Assembly: GCA_900547095.1 (NCBI GenBank)
Contig: URFG01000001.1
Coordinates: 124,001 to 188,000, forward strand
Length of the DNA: 64,000 nt
Reading direction: 5' to 3'
DNA from: an uncultured Oscillospiraceae bacterium
GTDB taxonomy: Bacteria > Bacillota > Clostridia > Oscillospirales > Acutalibacteraceae
Shown here: one piece after another, positions 35,901-43,978 of the stretch
Layout: each line of letters begins with the position of its first letter
How positions within the stretch are numbered: position 1 is the first letter of the stretch
Made by a program: the position numbers and the translations under genes
The notes under the pieces: model-generated
Told to the model about the DNA's origin: nothing
The model's input: only the letters and a program-made list of their open reading frames with translations
The model's database searches: none

Positions 35901-38895
35901 GAATTACTTCCTTCTTTATTATTTTTGCCGTACTGAAAGTAAATTCCCCTGTCGTATTACGTATACTTACATACATTCTGTATAAAACAGGAGCTGCATC
36001 TGTTCCAAGATCTTCAGACCATTTTTCACCGTAAACTTCTCTCAGGCTTAATTTATGCCAAGCTCCGTCTGTTATCGGCTTGAATGTAGGATATTCTTTG
36101 TTTGTTCCGCCCTTTTGCGAGATAAGTTTAACTGCAAACTCGGTATTAGACGCTGCGTTTTTTGCTTTATACCAAACTGTAATATCGTAAAGCTTATTGC
36201 TGTAATTTACACTCATGTTACCGTCTTCAAGCATCATAGTATTTTTCTCAAAATACTTATTATCTGAAGTTGCAGCAGTTATTTTGAGTGTGTTTACTTT
36301 GTCACCAAGCTCATCTTTAGATATGCCGTCAAGTCCTGTACTTGCAACATCCTTATAATCGGGATAATTGTTCACACCCGCGGCAGCAACCGTTCCGTTA
36401 CTGTCCCAATATCTTACCGGGCGCATTGTTTTGCCAGTTTTAGTAATCTTGAAAGGTTCTTTCCAGGCGTCTTTAATATTAACTATGGCAAGTTCGCCTT
36501 TAATGTGTTCCAAAAGAACAGCTAAAGCATCTTCGAAAGCTTCAATATTGCCTCCGACAACGGACGTTCTGTCAAATTTCTTCGCCATAAGTGCGAGATC
36601 GGCAGGTTTCGCTTTCTGCTGTTCATCAGAAAGAACATATCTTGTGCGGTAATGAACGGAACCCATAGTTACGGAGCCGGTTGCAGTGTTATTTACACTT
36701 GCAATAAATCTAAATATCTTATCTTTCGAATCCGCACTTGTGCAGGAAGAAAGCGGAGTTCCGCCGCAATTAGCGCTATTCTCCCAATTATCGCCCATTA
36801 TTTCATAGAATGAAACCTTATGCCATTCACCGTCGGCAATAATATCTACAGTTGCAGGTATTTCAAAATTTCTGTTTGTTCCGACGTTTATTCTGAACTT
36901 GAAAGTTGCACCTGTATCGGTACCGTCTGCTTTATACCAAAAATATACGTCTTTTAATTCACCGGCAATTATTGATTTGCTGGGATTACCGTTAACGCTT
37001 AAAAATTCAGCGAGGAAAGTATTGTGAACAAAATCATTTGAAGCAGCAGTGATATCTAATTTGTTATATCCGTTTCCGAGGTCAACGCCTTCAGGACCTG
37101 CTACATATCCCTCTAAGTTCTTAAAGAACAAATTAGGATATTTTGTCGAATAATCATCTTTACTGAATGTGGGCGCATCTCCCACACTAGTAAAATAACG
37201 ATAAGGTACCGTTTGATTTTCGTTAGAAATATGAAGTTCGCTCCAGGCTTCTCTGAGATTATAAGCCGCAATTTCAGCAGCATACTCATTTGCAAGCTTT
37301 GCAAGCTCTGTTTCAAATTCTGATGTATTTGAATAATCGTTTAAATTAAGTTTAAGAGCTGCCTTTATCCAATCAACAGGTTCCCAAGTTTCGCTTCCGG
37401 CAGGAAGAGAAAGCTTGCTATAAGCTCTCGCGCTTGTAACACTTACATCGCCCGAAGCGGTATTTGTAACAGCAACGCAGACTCTGAATATATCATCGTC
37501 GGCATTTCCGCCTGCCGCAACATAATCAGCGATCCAATCGGAATCAAGGCTGTTCAAAGAAACCTTATACCAATTTCCGTCGTTAATTACAGGGATATCA
37601 GCGTCCTGAGCGACAACATAAGTTCTACCGTCGCTTCTCATGATACCGACTTTTAACTTTGCGTTATTTTCTGTGCCTGTGGCTTTATACCAGAAAGAAA
37701 TATCCGCTATAGAATCAGCATTGGCTTTTCTCTTCTTAGCGCCGTCTTCAAGTAAAATGAGATTTTTTCTGTTTGGCTCTGTGATAGTGCCTGAATCAAT
37801 AGTATTCAAAGCGGTGATATGAGCGGTTAAATAACCTGCGCCGATATCAATGTTTTCAGGCATACTCTCGTCTTTAACTTTAACGATAGATGGAGCCTGA
37901 AGTGCCTTATCTGAATCATAATACTTATAAGCTTTATAGCAGAAGCTCATATCTGCAGAATGCATTTTCTGCCAAGCCTCTTTAAGAGCAAAGGCCGGAT
38001 CGCCCTGGAGAAGGCCCTTAAGCTGCGCATAGGCATTTACAACGCCGTCGTAATTTCCGTAAGTATTTTCGAAATCAACGGTCTTGATGTAATTTATCCA
38101 CTTTGTGCCGTCCCAGGAATCGGAGCCCTCAGGTAAAGCGGCTTTTTTAGTGAAATAAACAGAACCGAAAGTAACATCGGCAGTGGTTTCCGCGGCTGAA
38201 GCATTTTTGCCGAAGTTTACGGCTACTCTTAAAATTTTACCGGAATCATCGATAGCATCGGCAAATGTTGTAGTATCGGAATCATTTTCTTTAAGGAGAG
38301 ATTTCCAGTTTTCACCGTAATTTTCCTTAAAGGAGAATTTATTCCATTCGCCTGCCGTGTAATTTGAAAGATTGAATGTTTTTTTGGCTCTTAAAACCAT
38401 TGCGGTTTTCCATTTGCCGTTTACAGGAGCAACAGTGAAATCGGCATTTCCGGAATTGACTTTAAACCAGAAAACGATATCATCCATCTCGCTGAAAAGA
38501 TAGTTGGTAACATCTTTATTTGAAGCTTCGATTATAACATCTGATCTTTCATCATCGATGGTATCGGTGATAGCTTCGCCGATCGCAACGGTATTGATGC
38601 TATTTCCGAGCTTAGCGCCTGACGGCAAAACATCTGTAAGTGTTGCTTTATCGACCGCTGTTGTATTTAAAACAGCTTTATCGGAAGATTTTCTGTATCT
38701 GTTAGCATAAAGAACGGATGCATAATAATCATCCATTTTTACCCATTCGGATTTTAAAGTGCTTACAAGGTCCGCTTCAGAGGGATCGGAAGCCTTAGTA
38801 AACAAATTCGTGATCGGGAATAAGATTCCAATGATCAAAGCAGCCGAAAGGATAAAAGAAATATGTTTTTTGGATATTTTCTTAATTGTTTTCAT
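32926..38895 (-). CDS. Giant membrane-anchored surface protein with repeats and discoidin-like domains
   Basis: 1989 aa, predicted extracellular. Signal peptide at residues 1-35. Four repeats of about 245-260 residues begin at LKSEW (47), LKEAW (304), LREAW (547) and IKDAW (807). Each holds an F/V-W-[FY]-K strand about 95-105 residues later (142, 401, 652, 907) and a later G-x-W-[HY]-K-[VL]-S motif. These look like jelly-roll carbohydrate-binding modules. Four F5/8 type C (discoidin)-like domains follow (about 1051-1235, 1240-1430, 1432-1585, 1590-1760). Then come a beta domain, an Asp/Glu-rich stalk (1905-1936), one transmembrane helix (1957-1980) and a KKRKKGEE tail. There is no LPxTG. It has no obvious catalytic domain and probably binds glycans. 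It lies between a secreted glycosidase and a binding protein. Confidence 0.8.
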   Translation of the reverse strand: MKTIKKISKKHISFILSAALIIGILFPITNLFTKASDPSEADLVSTLKSEWVKMDDYYASVLYANRYRKSSDKAVLNTTAVDKATLTDVLPSGAKLGNSINTVAIGEAITDTIDDERSDVIIEASNKDVTNYLFSEMDDIVFWFKVNSGNADFTVAPVNGKWKTAMVLRAKKTFNLSNYTAGEWNKFSFKENYGENWKSLLKENDSDTTTFADAIDDSGKILRVAVNFGKNASAAETTADVTFGSVYFTKKAALPEGSDSWDGTKWINYIKTVDFENTYGNYDGVVNAYAQLKGLLQGDPAFALKEAWQKMHSADMSFCYKAYKYYDSDKALQAPSIVKVKDESMPENIDIGAGYLTAHITALNTIDSGTITEPNRKNLILLEDGAKKRKANADSIADISFWYKATGTENNAKLKVGIMRSDGRTYVVAQDADIPVINDGNWYKVSLNSLDSDWIADYVAAGGNADDDIFRVCVAVTNTASGDVSVTSARAYSKLSLPAGSETWEPVDWIKAALKLNLNDYSNTSEFETELAKLANEYAAEIAAYNLREAWSELHISNENQTVPYRYFTSVGDAPTFSKDDYSTKYPNLFFKNLEGYVAGPEGVDLGNGYNKLDITAASNDFVHNTFLAEFLSVNGNPSKSIIAGELKDVYFWYKADGTDTGATFKFRINVGTNRNFEIPATVDIIADGEWHKVSFYEIMGDNWENSANCGGTPLSSCTSADSKDKIFRFIASVNNTATGSVTMGSVHYRTRYVLSDEQQKAKPADLALMAKKFDRTSVVGGNIEAFEDALAVLLEHIKGELAIVNIKDAWKEPFKITKTGKTMRPVRYWDSNGTVAAAGVNNYPDYKDVASTGLDGISKDELGDKVNTLKITAATSDNKYFEKNTMMLEDGNMSVNYSNKLYDITVWYKAKNAASNTEFAVKLISQKGGTNKEYPTFKPITDGAWHKLSLREVYGEKWSEDLGTDAAPVLYRMYVSIRNTTGEFTFSTAKIIKKEVIPSYPADTDSWNIADWAHEAGKVNLSGFENADNFKECLRILCELRDQNNISRSSSRKDYSTASDFATDFNTVKYEDNILKKATLTTSHFDGTSYDDNFKVTESQTALLTDAILDTDVEMPNANYGIGAHTDFIYKFNGDAVINDIVLVHSQNETLRNAKISVYASNSIVDLSSPASLIANIDNSEGKQVNTLNFDGFPTVDCNYIMIRVEIPAKDMQAFDSIIRFAELGVYGEVTAYTVKSGNYEGVDLNNIGTNILTGNTKIKIQSGTSPKQDWSLAMSSYKVSTLTDNDPSTRCGFYGTTTISVPTQEENNCNMYISFDLGKTYTIDKVFINGCSNIFGGTQGAYEFYASTEVNNLTTRDHKVFSYDNTATGDNTGDTTQVFSLAGGGVIARHIAFRFTKPLSNPELFAKKHANSGYALRLADLGVCGTVYNKPLKLVNLLAHVPMTLYRGLNTSSPVGESEYSGATHMLASDDNFTTVAPVTRKGKALNYVYDLSADQKLTQLKITTQTANIKHIKIYASDANETIWHSDKLVYEYNGAATDVISKYYDSAPLAARFLRFEILDTVNDTFDPLEIQAIGWNTQEFSYMNFMQENQGAAYLMTEQNGQRSIALTTMNKFAPSWTTLDNMYAFSKAFDYDFESVADIYGGSVSQGQSLNFLFDLETTKSIDQIIYRAGSYADYWPTDIKFYMGTDDADLFKANAVPIKTVSKTDVENGIYEYTFVPKAAQFIRIEIEEAACPYYDPDKIGLVIAEMIVNGLEQVGRVDENGYAKVFEDTASKIQVGIVARNENDAYSGVSGIETIKRAPDTGDLLDAKEKGYKILTDIYEIYLLDNDGNIITDIDGRSIDIKIPTNIFDGKISDEYFVAQIIGGSLRIIECDIVDGYYVIRLDSIDDLLFTLVMFTEYPDEDSDTPDDEDYEEFDDEEDSEEPDDDGNGSSRRVKKIIVRRGSSDFEYWWIFIVVGAVVVAAAGGACYYFFIFKKRKKGEE

Positions 38896-38917
38896 ATCAT
38901 TTTACTCCTCTCTAAAT

Positions 38918-41644
38918 TTACTGCTCTGCAACAAATGTGCAAACTGCATTTGCAGGATTTGTTGACTCAACCGCTTTGGTTTCTATTGTTGCGGGGATAT
39001 AATCATAAGTAGCGGTATCTGTTCCGCCCTCGATCTTCCAGCCCTTAATTTTTTCTTTGGCAGAATTTCGATAATTGGTATTTTCTACTCTTATATCTCT
39101 TGTGAGATCGTCGAAACTCTTGGGTAAGTAAGACCGGTAGAAGTTAATGTTAGGAATAGCTCTGTAAACCTTAGATACCGTTTTTTCAACATTTGAGTCA
39201 TTTTTGTATTTAAGATTAACTTTAAAACCGATCGAAACGATTACTATTGCATAACCACTCTTTTCGCCATCATCATATTTGATTTTGATCGCGATTGTAT
39301 CGCCGACCTTTGCATTGGCGTCAGCTGTGTATGTAACGGAAGAGCCTGTAGTTGAGCTTAAAGTTCCTTTAAGATCAGCTGTCAATCCATAACCTGCACC
39401 GTGGTAAGCGGTGCCGGAAAGATCATAAGTTGCATTAACACCGGTATTTGCAGTGTCAGTATAAGTGTATGCGGTTTCTCTGTTCCACTCGTAAGGTGCT
39501 CTGCCGACAATTTCCCAGGTAACACTCGACTTCTGTGAAGCGGAAGCAGTTTGTTTGCCTGTCGAATCGGGAGCGTTAAGTCCGTAGATATTAAGTACGC
39601 TTAAATCAACGGTTTCGCCGGGAAGTACCGGGAAATCAATTGTTTCATACTCGCTTATCTGCTTTGTTGTTTTATCGGAAGTAAATTTACCGTCTTTGTC
39701 AACAGTTCCGGTATTTCTGTCAGAAAATTCAGCCTGAGCCCATTCTTTGGTTGTGCTCATTTCGAGCTGAACTTCTTCTTCTAAAGAAGTGTAAACAACT
39801 AAATACTGATTAGATTTAATGTTGTTTCCGTCAGCGTCAGTCTGGTCGATAGAAGACGGGAAACCGACGGTATCATTTATTGTTCCGTTTTCATTCACGG
39901 TAAGAACCTGATCGGCAGGAGCTAAAATCGCATTAGGTCCGCCTAAAGTGTTTCCGCCGAGATCGGTGTAACCGCTGTAATAGTTTGTGGTTTCGGCATA
40001 TCCGTCACCGTTAACATCGCCCTGGCAAACAAATACATGGCGGCGGAATTTCGTTCCTGCTGCCGGCTTATCAGCGCCTGTGAATTTTATTTCAACAGCT
40101 CTGTCAGCCTCGGAGGGGCCAATGTTCATAAGAACTGTATATCCCTGCTTATCGGCAGCCGATTTGGAGGTAGATTTATAAGCCGAAGCTATGATATCAG
40201 TTTTAGACGGATCATTCCCTGTTAGGTTCGAGCCTGCAACAGTTATATCGTAAACCTTGCTGTGATCAGGCACATAACGATAAGGCAACGTTCTGGTAGC
40301 CCAGTTATTTGATACCATGTAAGTTCCTTTGGAAGGAACGGCGGCGTCGCATATATTTGTATCAGTCTGGTTAACGTTCATCGGATCGGGGATCATTTCG
40401 CCGAGATAGAACCAATAAGCACTTCCCGAAGCTCCCGCATTGGAATGCGCTATAACCTGTGCAGTGTCATTAAGTTCATAATTATGATTTCTGCTGTTTG
40501 TACCATCAATATCTCCGGCGCCGAATTCATTTATGTAAATGCGTTCTTTATTATAATTGACATATTCTTCGGTACCAAGATATTTATATTCGTCAGAAAC
40601 ATATTCAGCAAGCTGCTTTGTGATTGAATATATACCTTGAGATTCAATTCCCTTATAGCTTTCTTCCGCAGAATGATTAAAGTAAGAATTTGCTCTTTTC
40701 CCCTGATATTCGTGGGTTGCAAGATAATCATAAACAGCCGAGCCGACTTCACGGTTTTTATATTTTACGTTCGCCGTGTCGGCGTCTTTATCAGCCTGTG
40801 TTACTCGGCAGTTAGCAGCTATGTAAGAAATAAATCCTACAATCGGATTTTCTGTAACGTATCCCGAAAGGTCAACACCGCAAAGGCGGACATAGTTATC
40901 CTCATCGGACTGATCGCGGTAGCCTTCCTCTGCCAAAGCCTCGTGCATTTTCTTAACCATCTGAGAATAATAAATTCTCTTATCGAAGAATGCCTCGAAG
41001 TTTCCGCCGTTAACCTCGTTATAGAACGACATCATTCTGATATTGTCCCAGCCGTGATTATCGGCATACTTGATTATAGCGGCGCCGAGTTTACCGAAAG
41101 CTTCAAGATTTCTCGGAGCGGAACGGGTGCCTGCCTCGGATAACTCAACGTTCTGAATTCCGAACCACTGTGACATTCCGCCTCTTGTGGTAACACGGCC
41201 GCCCATATTGATCTGAACGCGGGTTCCCGACTCGTGATACATCTTAACTTTACGCATAAAGTTCTGGAACTCAACGCTTTCAAAATAAAAATTGCCTGCG
41301 AGATATTTTGCTTCCTGCGTTGCGGCGTCATCATTAAGATTTACCACCCACTGAGGCAAGAACATCATACGCATATATGACGGCTCAATTGTTGCGTTCC
41401 TCTTTTCATTTACGAGCTGATACGCGTCATTCATATTATAATAATACGGGCCAACCCAATGGTTGTTGCCGACGCCCTCGTAATCCTCGGTGATCACCTT
41501 ATCGGTATTAACGGTGACAAGCCTTGTTTCTTTAGGCGCAGTTGACCAATTTCCGGCGAAAGCACCGGAAACAACGGCTGCGCTCAAGGCTATTACCACT
41601 GTAAGTACCGCAGCGGTGATGCGCTTTGAAAACGATTTTTTCAT
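38918..41644 (-). CDS. Secreted GH39/GH30-like TIM-barrel glycosidase
   Basis: Extracellular clan GH-A type hydrolase of 908 aa. Signal peptide at residues 1-30 ending AFA-GNW. The barrel is at about 45-470. The acid/base candidate is E210 in MMSFYNEVNGGN, and the nucleophile candidate is E373 in RIYINEFGAGD, both at strand ends as in GH39/GH30/GH5. Beta-sandwich domains follow, with one Ca-loop-like GDVNGDGYAE (about 542) and an Ig-like region. No anchor is present at the C-terminus. I start at ATG 41644 (GAGAGGG upstream); the longer frame to 41716 lies in the 5' leader. The exact family is uncertain. Confidence 0.7.
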   Translation of the reverse strand: MKKSFSKRITAAVLTVVIALSAAVVSGAFAGNWSTAPKETRLVTVNTDKVITEDYEGVGNNHWVGPYYYNMNDAYQLVNEKRNATIEPSYMRMMFLPQWVVNLNDDAATQEAKYLAGNFYFESVEFQNFMRKVKMYHESGTRVQINMGGRVTTRGGMSQWFGIQNVELSEAGTRSAPRNLEAFGKLGAAIIKYADNHGWDNIRMMSFYNEVNGGNFEAFFDKRIYYSQMVKKMHEALAEEGYRDQSDEDNYVRLCGVDLSGYVTENPIVGFISYIAANCRVTQADKDADTANVKYKNREVGSAVYDYLATHEYQGKRANSYFNHSAEESYKGIESQGIYSITKQLAEYVSDEYKYLGTEEYVNYNKERIYINEFGAGDIDGTNSRNHNYELNDTAQVIAHSNAGASGSAYWFYLGEMIPDPMNVNQTDTNICDAAVPSKGTYMVSNNWATRTLPYRYVPDHSKVYDITVAGSNLTGNDPSKTDIIASAYKSTSKSAADKQGYTVLMNIGPSEADRAVEIKFTGADKPAAGTKFRRHVFVCQGDVNGDGYAETTNYYSGYTDLGGNTLGGPNAILAPADQVLTVNENGTINDTVGFPSSIDQTDADGNNIKSNQYLVVYTSLEEEVQLEMSTTKEWAQAEFSDRNTGTVDKDGKFTSDKTTKQISEYETIDFPVLPGETVDLSVLNIYGLNAPDSTGKQTASASQKSSVTWEIVGRAPYEWNRETAYTYTDTANTGVNATYDLSGTAYHGAGYGLTADLKGTLSSTTGSSVTYTADANAKVGDTIAIKIKYDDGEKSGYAIVIVSIGFKVNLKYKNDSNVEKTVSKVYRAIPNINFYRSYLPKSFDDLTRDIRVENTNYRNSAKEKIKGWKIEGGTDTATYDYIPATIETKAVESTNPANAVCTFVAEQ

Positions 41645-42034
41645 AAAACGACCCTCTCTTACATTAGTTGAATTTTTCTTTCTTACAACTTTTTTATCTG
41701 ATTTTAAATACTGCAAAATGGGTGCAGTAATCCCTTTAGTGCTATTCTATTATAATCAATATCAATAAAAAATGCAATACAATTTCGGAAATTTTTTTAT
41801 TTTTTTGTGCTAAATAAACAATGTTTGTTAATTATTTACAAATTTAAGTTAAACTTTTATCTAAAATAACCTATAGCGAATTCGGCTGTCACAATATATT
41901 GTGTTTCGACAAAGTTCGACCACAAAACAAAAATTTAAAATCAGATAAATTTACTGTATCTTTTTAATTATATTATATAATATTTCATTATATTATTATG
42001 TAAAAATACCACTAAGATAAATTGTACAAAAGAC
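41645..42034. other. Intergenic region upstream of the glycosidase operon
   Basis: No gene seen on either strand. It is AT-rich and holds the operon promoter (41749-41777) and a 5' leader hairpin TACTGCA / TGCAGTA with a 7-base loop (41709-41729). Further upstream are a perfect 14-bp palindrome CACAATATATTGTG (41890-41903) that could be an operator and an adjacent TTCGACAAA/TTCGACCAC pair (41905-41922). The function of these is inference. Confidence 0.6.
41749..41777 (-). promoter_or_regulatory. Sigma-A promoter of the glycosidase/giant protein/SBP operon
   Basis: Minus strand TTGCAT (41772-41777), 17-base spacer, TATAAT (41749-41754). The transcript would start near 41742, giving an about 98-base leader that contains the 41709-41729 hairpin. 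Confidence 0.65.
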
Positions 42035-42062
42035 ATAGGCTCCATCAACGGATGGAGCCTAT
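42035..42062 (-). terminator. Terminator after the 60-residue protein gene
   Basis: Perfect 12-bp stem ATAGGCTCCATC / GATGGAGCCTAT with a 4-base loop, followed on the minus strand by GTCTTTTGT. It ends the sufC-to-42112 gene train. Confidence 0.8.
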
Positions 42063-42111
42063 TGTTTCATCAATCCTTGCCTTCCGGCTTCGAGAGAGCC
42101 GAAGAGTTTTA

Positions 42112-42294
42112 TCAGCCTTTAAACATTGTTGAAACGCCGTCGGCAAGATCGCTTACCGCTCTTGCTACTTTGGAAGCGCCTTTTGTGATATTGTGGCGGT
42201 CCTTCATAACAAATTTACCGACGCATGTAGCCGCCGCTCCGGCAGCCATACCTATTCCCAAACCTTTTACAAGTGACATTGTTTTATTTTGCAT
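42112..42294 (-). CDS. Small conserved-looking membrane-associated protein
   Basis: Not recognised to function. The 60-residue product has an N-terminal Gly/Ala-rich hydrophobic helix (about residues 8-28, GLGIGMAAGAAATCVGKFVM) and a charged amphipathic C-terminal half. It resembles the many short YtxH-like proteins of Clostridia. It is supported as a gene by a perfect AAAGGAGGT six bases before the ATG and by its own terminator. The ribosome binding site is locked in a hairpin (42301-42336). Confidence 0.65.
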   Translation of the reverse strand: MQNKTMSLVKGLGIGMAAGAAATCVGKFVMKDRHNITKGASKVARAVSDLADGVSTMFKG

Positions 42295-42300
42295 AAAATT

Positions 42301-42336
42301 ACCTCCTTTAAAGGTAGTATTACCTGAAAAGGAGGT
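42301..42336 (-). promoter_or_regulatory. Hairpin that sequesters the ribosome binding site of the 60-aa protein
   Basis: Minus strand ACCTCCTTT (42328-42336) pairs perfectly with the ribosome binding site AAAGGAGGT (42301-42309). An inner AGGTA/TACCT stem and a 4-base loop extend it, 14 pairs in all. There is no T run, so it is not a terminator. It should block initiation unless opened. Confidence 0.6.
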
Positions 42337-42351
42337 TTAAAACAATTTGTT

Positions 42352-42903
42352 TTATTTTTTATAATCTTTAAATGCAGGGTGAAGCTTATCTTTATCGGAA
42401 AGCTTTATTTCCATACCGTCAGCCAAAGGCCATCTTACACCGATATCGGGATCGTTCCACATAAGGCCGCCCTCATCGTTCGGATGATAGAAATCATCGA
42501 CCTTATAAACAAATTCCGCCACATCGGAAAGCACGAGGAAACCGTGGGCAAAGTTTTTAGGGATAAAAAACTGCCTTTTATTTTCCTCTGAGAGGATAAC
42601 GCCCTCCCATTTACCGAAAGTGGGCGATCCCTCTCTTAAATCCACCGCGACATCGAAGACTTCGCCTTTTATGCAGCGCACAAGCTTAGACTGACTGAAC
42701 TGCTTTTGAAAGTGAAGTCCGCGAAGAACGCCTTTTGTGGACATCGACTGATTATCCTGAACAAAATCAACGGTGATACCGCCCTTTATAAAATCCTCTT
42801 TCTGATAGGTTTCCATAAAATAGCCGCGGCTGTCGCCGAAAGCAGTCGGCTCAACGATTAAAACGCCGTCAATGGAAGTTTTTATAAAATTAAACTTACC
42901 CAA
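42352..42903 (-). CDS. rfbC: dTDP-4-dehydrorhamnose 3,5-epimerase
   Basis: Third step of dTDP-L-rhamnose synthesis. Cupin fold with GVLRGLHFQ (catalytic His), VRCIKGEVFDVAVDLR, FFIPKNFAHGFLVLSD and VYKVDDFYHPNDEGGL. Length 183 aa is exact. It lies 3 bp after rfbB in an operon. Confidence 0.96.
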   Translation of the reverse strand: MGKFNFIKTSIDGVLIVEPTAFGDSRGYFMETYQKEDFIKGGITVDFVQDNQSMSTKGVLRGLHFQKQFSQSKLVRCIKGEVFDVAVDLREGSPTFGKWEGVILSEENKRQFFIPKNFAHGFLVLSDVAEFVYKVDDFYHPNDEGGLMWNDPDIGVRWPLADGMEIKLSDKDKLHPAFKDYKK

Positions 42904-42906
42904 AGC

Positions 42907-43974
42907 TCAGATCTCCTTTTTAGCGCTGTACATTTTATCATAATATTTCTGATAATCGCCGTTTACAACATTCTGTATCCATTCTTTATTTTCAAGATAC
43001 CACTTTAAGGTCTTCTTTATTCCTACTTCAAAGCAGGTTTCGGGATACCAGCCGAGCTCGTCTTTTATCTTCTGCGGATCAATACCGTATCTGCGGTCGT
43101 GGCCTTTGCGGTCGGTAACGTGCTTGATCATATGCTCGCCGACCTCGCTGTCAACATTTTCCTTGATATATTCTATAATAGACTTAACTATAAATATATT
43201 CGGTTTTTCGTTGTGTCCGCCGACATTGTAGACCTCGCCGAGTCTTCCGTTTCTCAAAACCATATCAATAGCCTTGCAGTGATCTTCCACATAGAGCCAA
43301 TCCCTTATCTGCATACCGTCGCCGTAAACCGGGAGATCCTTATGCTGCAAAGTATTGTTCATAATAAGCGGAATAAGCTTTTCGGGGAACTGATAAGGAC
43401 CGTAGTTATTGGAGCAGCGGGTGATATTTACAGGGAATTTATAGGTATCGCCGAACGCTTTAACAAAGAAGTCCGCAGAAGCTTTTGACGCGGAGTAAGG
43501 CGAATGGGGATCGAGGGGAGTGGTTTCCATAAAGTAGCCTGTTTCGCCCAAAGAGCCGTAAACCTCGTCTGTAGAAACCTGGAGATATTTAACTCCCTCT
43601 TTATACTTATCGTCGCCGACGGTCCAGGCGACCTTTGCGCACTGAAGCATATTTACAGTGCCCTCGACATTTGTTTTAACAAATATCTCGGGGTTTGTGA
43701 TACTGCGGTCAACATGGCTTTCCGCCGCGAAATTGACAACATAATCGATATCGTTCTCCGCAAAAATTTTGCTTATCGCTTCTCTGTCGCAGATATCAGC
43801 CTGAACGAATGTATATCTCGGGTTGTTTTCAACACTCTTTAAGTTTTCGAGATTTCCCGCATAGGTAAGCTTATCGACATTTATAATCTTAACATCGTCA
43901 TATTTTCCCAACATATACATAACGAAGTTAGAGCCGATAAATCCGGCGCCGCCTGTAACAAGATATGTTTTCAT
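42907..43974 (-). CDS. rfbB: dTDP-glucose 4,6-dehydratase
   Basis: Second step of dTDP-L-rhamnose synthesis. Rossmann motif TGGAGFIGSNF at residues 7-17, NFAAESHVDRSI, VSTDEVYGSLGE, the YSASKAS catalytic Tyr-Lys pair and NNYGPYQFPEKLIPL. Length 355 aa. In one train with rfbD (4 bp upstream) and rfbC. The first enzyme, RfbA, is not encoded in the window. Confidence 0.97.
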   Translation of the reverse strand: MKTYLVTGGAGFIGSNFVMYMLGKYDDVKIINVDKLTYAGNLENLKSVENNPRYTFVQADICDREAISKIFAENDIDYVVNFAAESHVDRSITNPEIFVKTNVEGTVNMLQCAKVAWTVGDDKYKEGVKYLQVSTDEVYGSLGETGYFMETTPLDPHSPYSASKASADFFVKAFGDTYKFPVNITRCSNNYGPYQFPEKLIPLIMNNTLQHKDLPVYGDGMQIRDWLYVEDHCKAIDMVLRNGRLGEVYNVGGHNEKPNIFIVKSIIEYIKENVDSEVGEHMIKHVTDRKGHDRRYGIDPQKIKDELGWYPETCFEVGIKKTLKWYLENKEWIQNVVNGDYQKYYDKMYSAKKEI

Positions 43975-43978
43975 AAAA

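Noticed and set aside
40000..40030. Dockerin in the secreted glycosidase
   Set aside because: Only a single GDVNGDG calcium loop is present; a dockerin needs two, and no cohesin is seen.
41905..41913. Exact 0A box (TTCGACAAA) upstream of the glycosidase operon
   Set aside because: About one such 9-mer is expected by chance in 64 kb, and it lies over 125 bp upstream of the promoter with no sporulation link.
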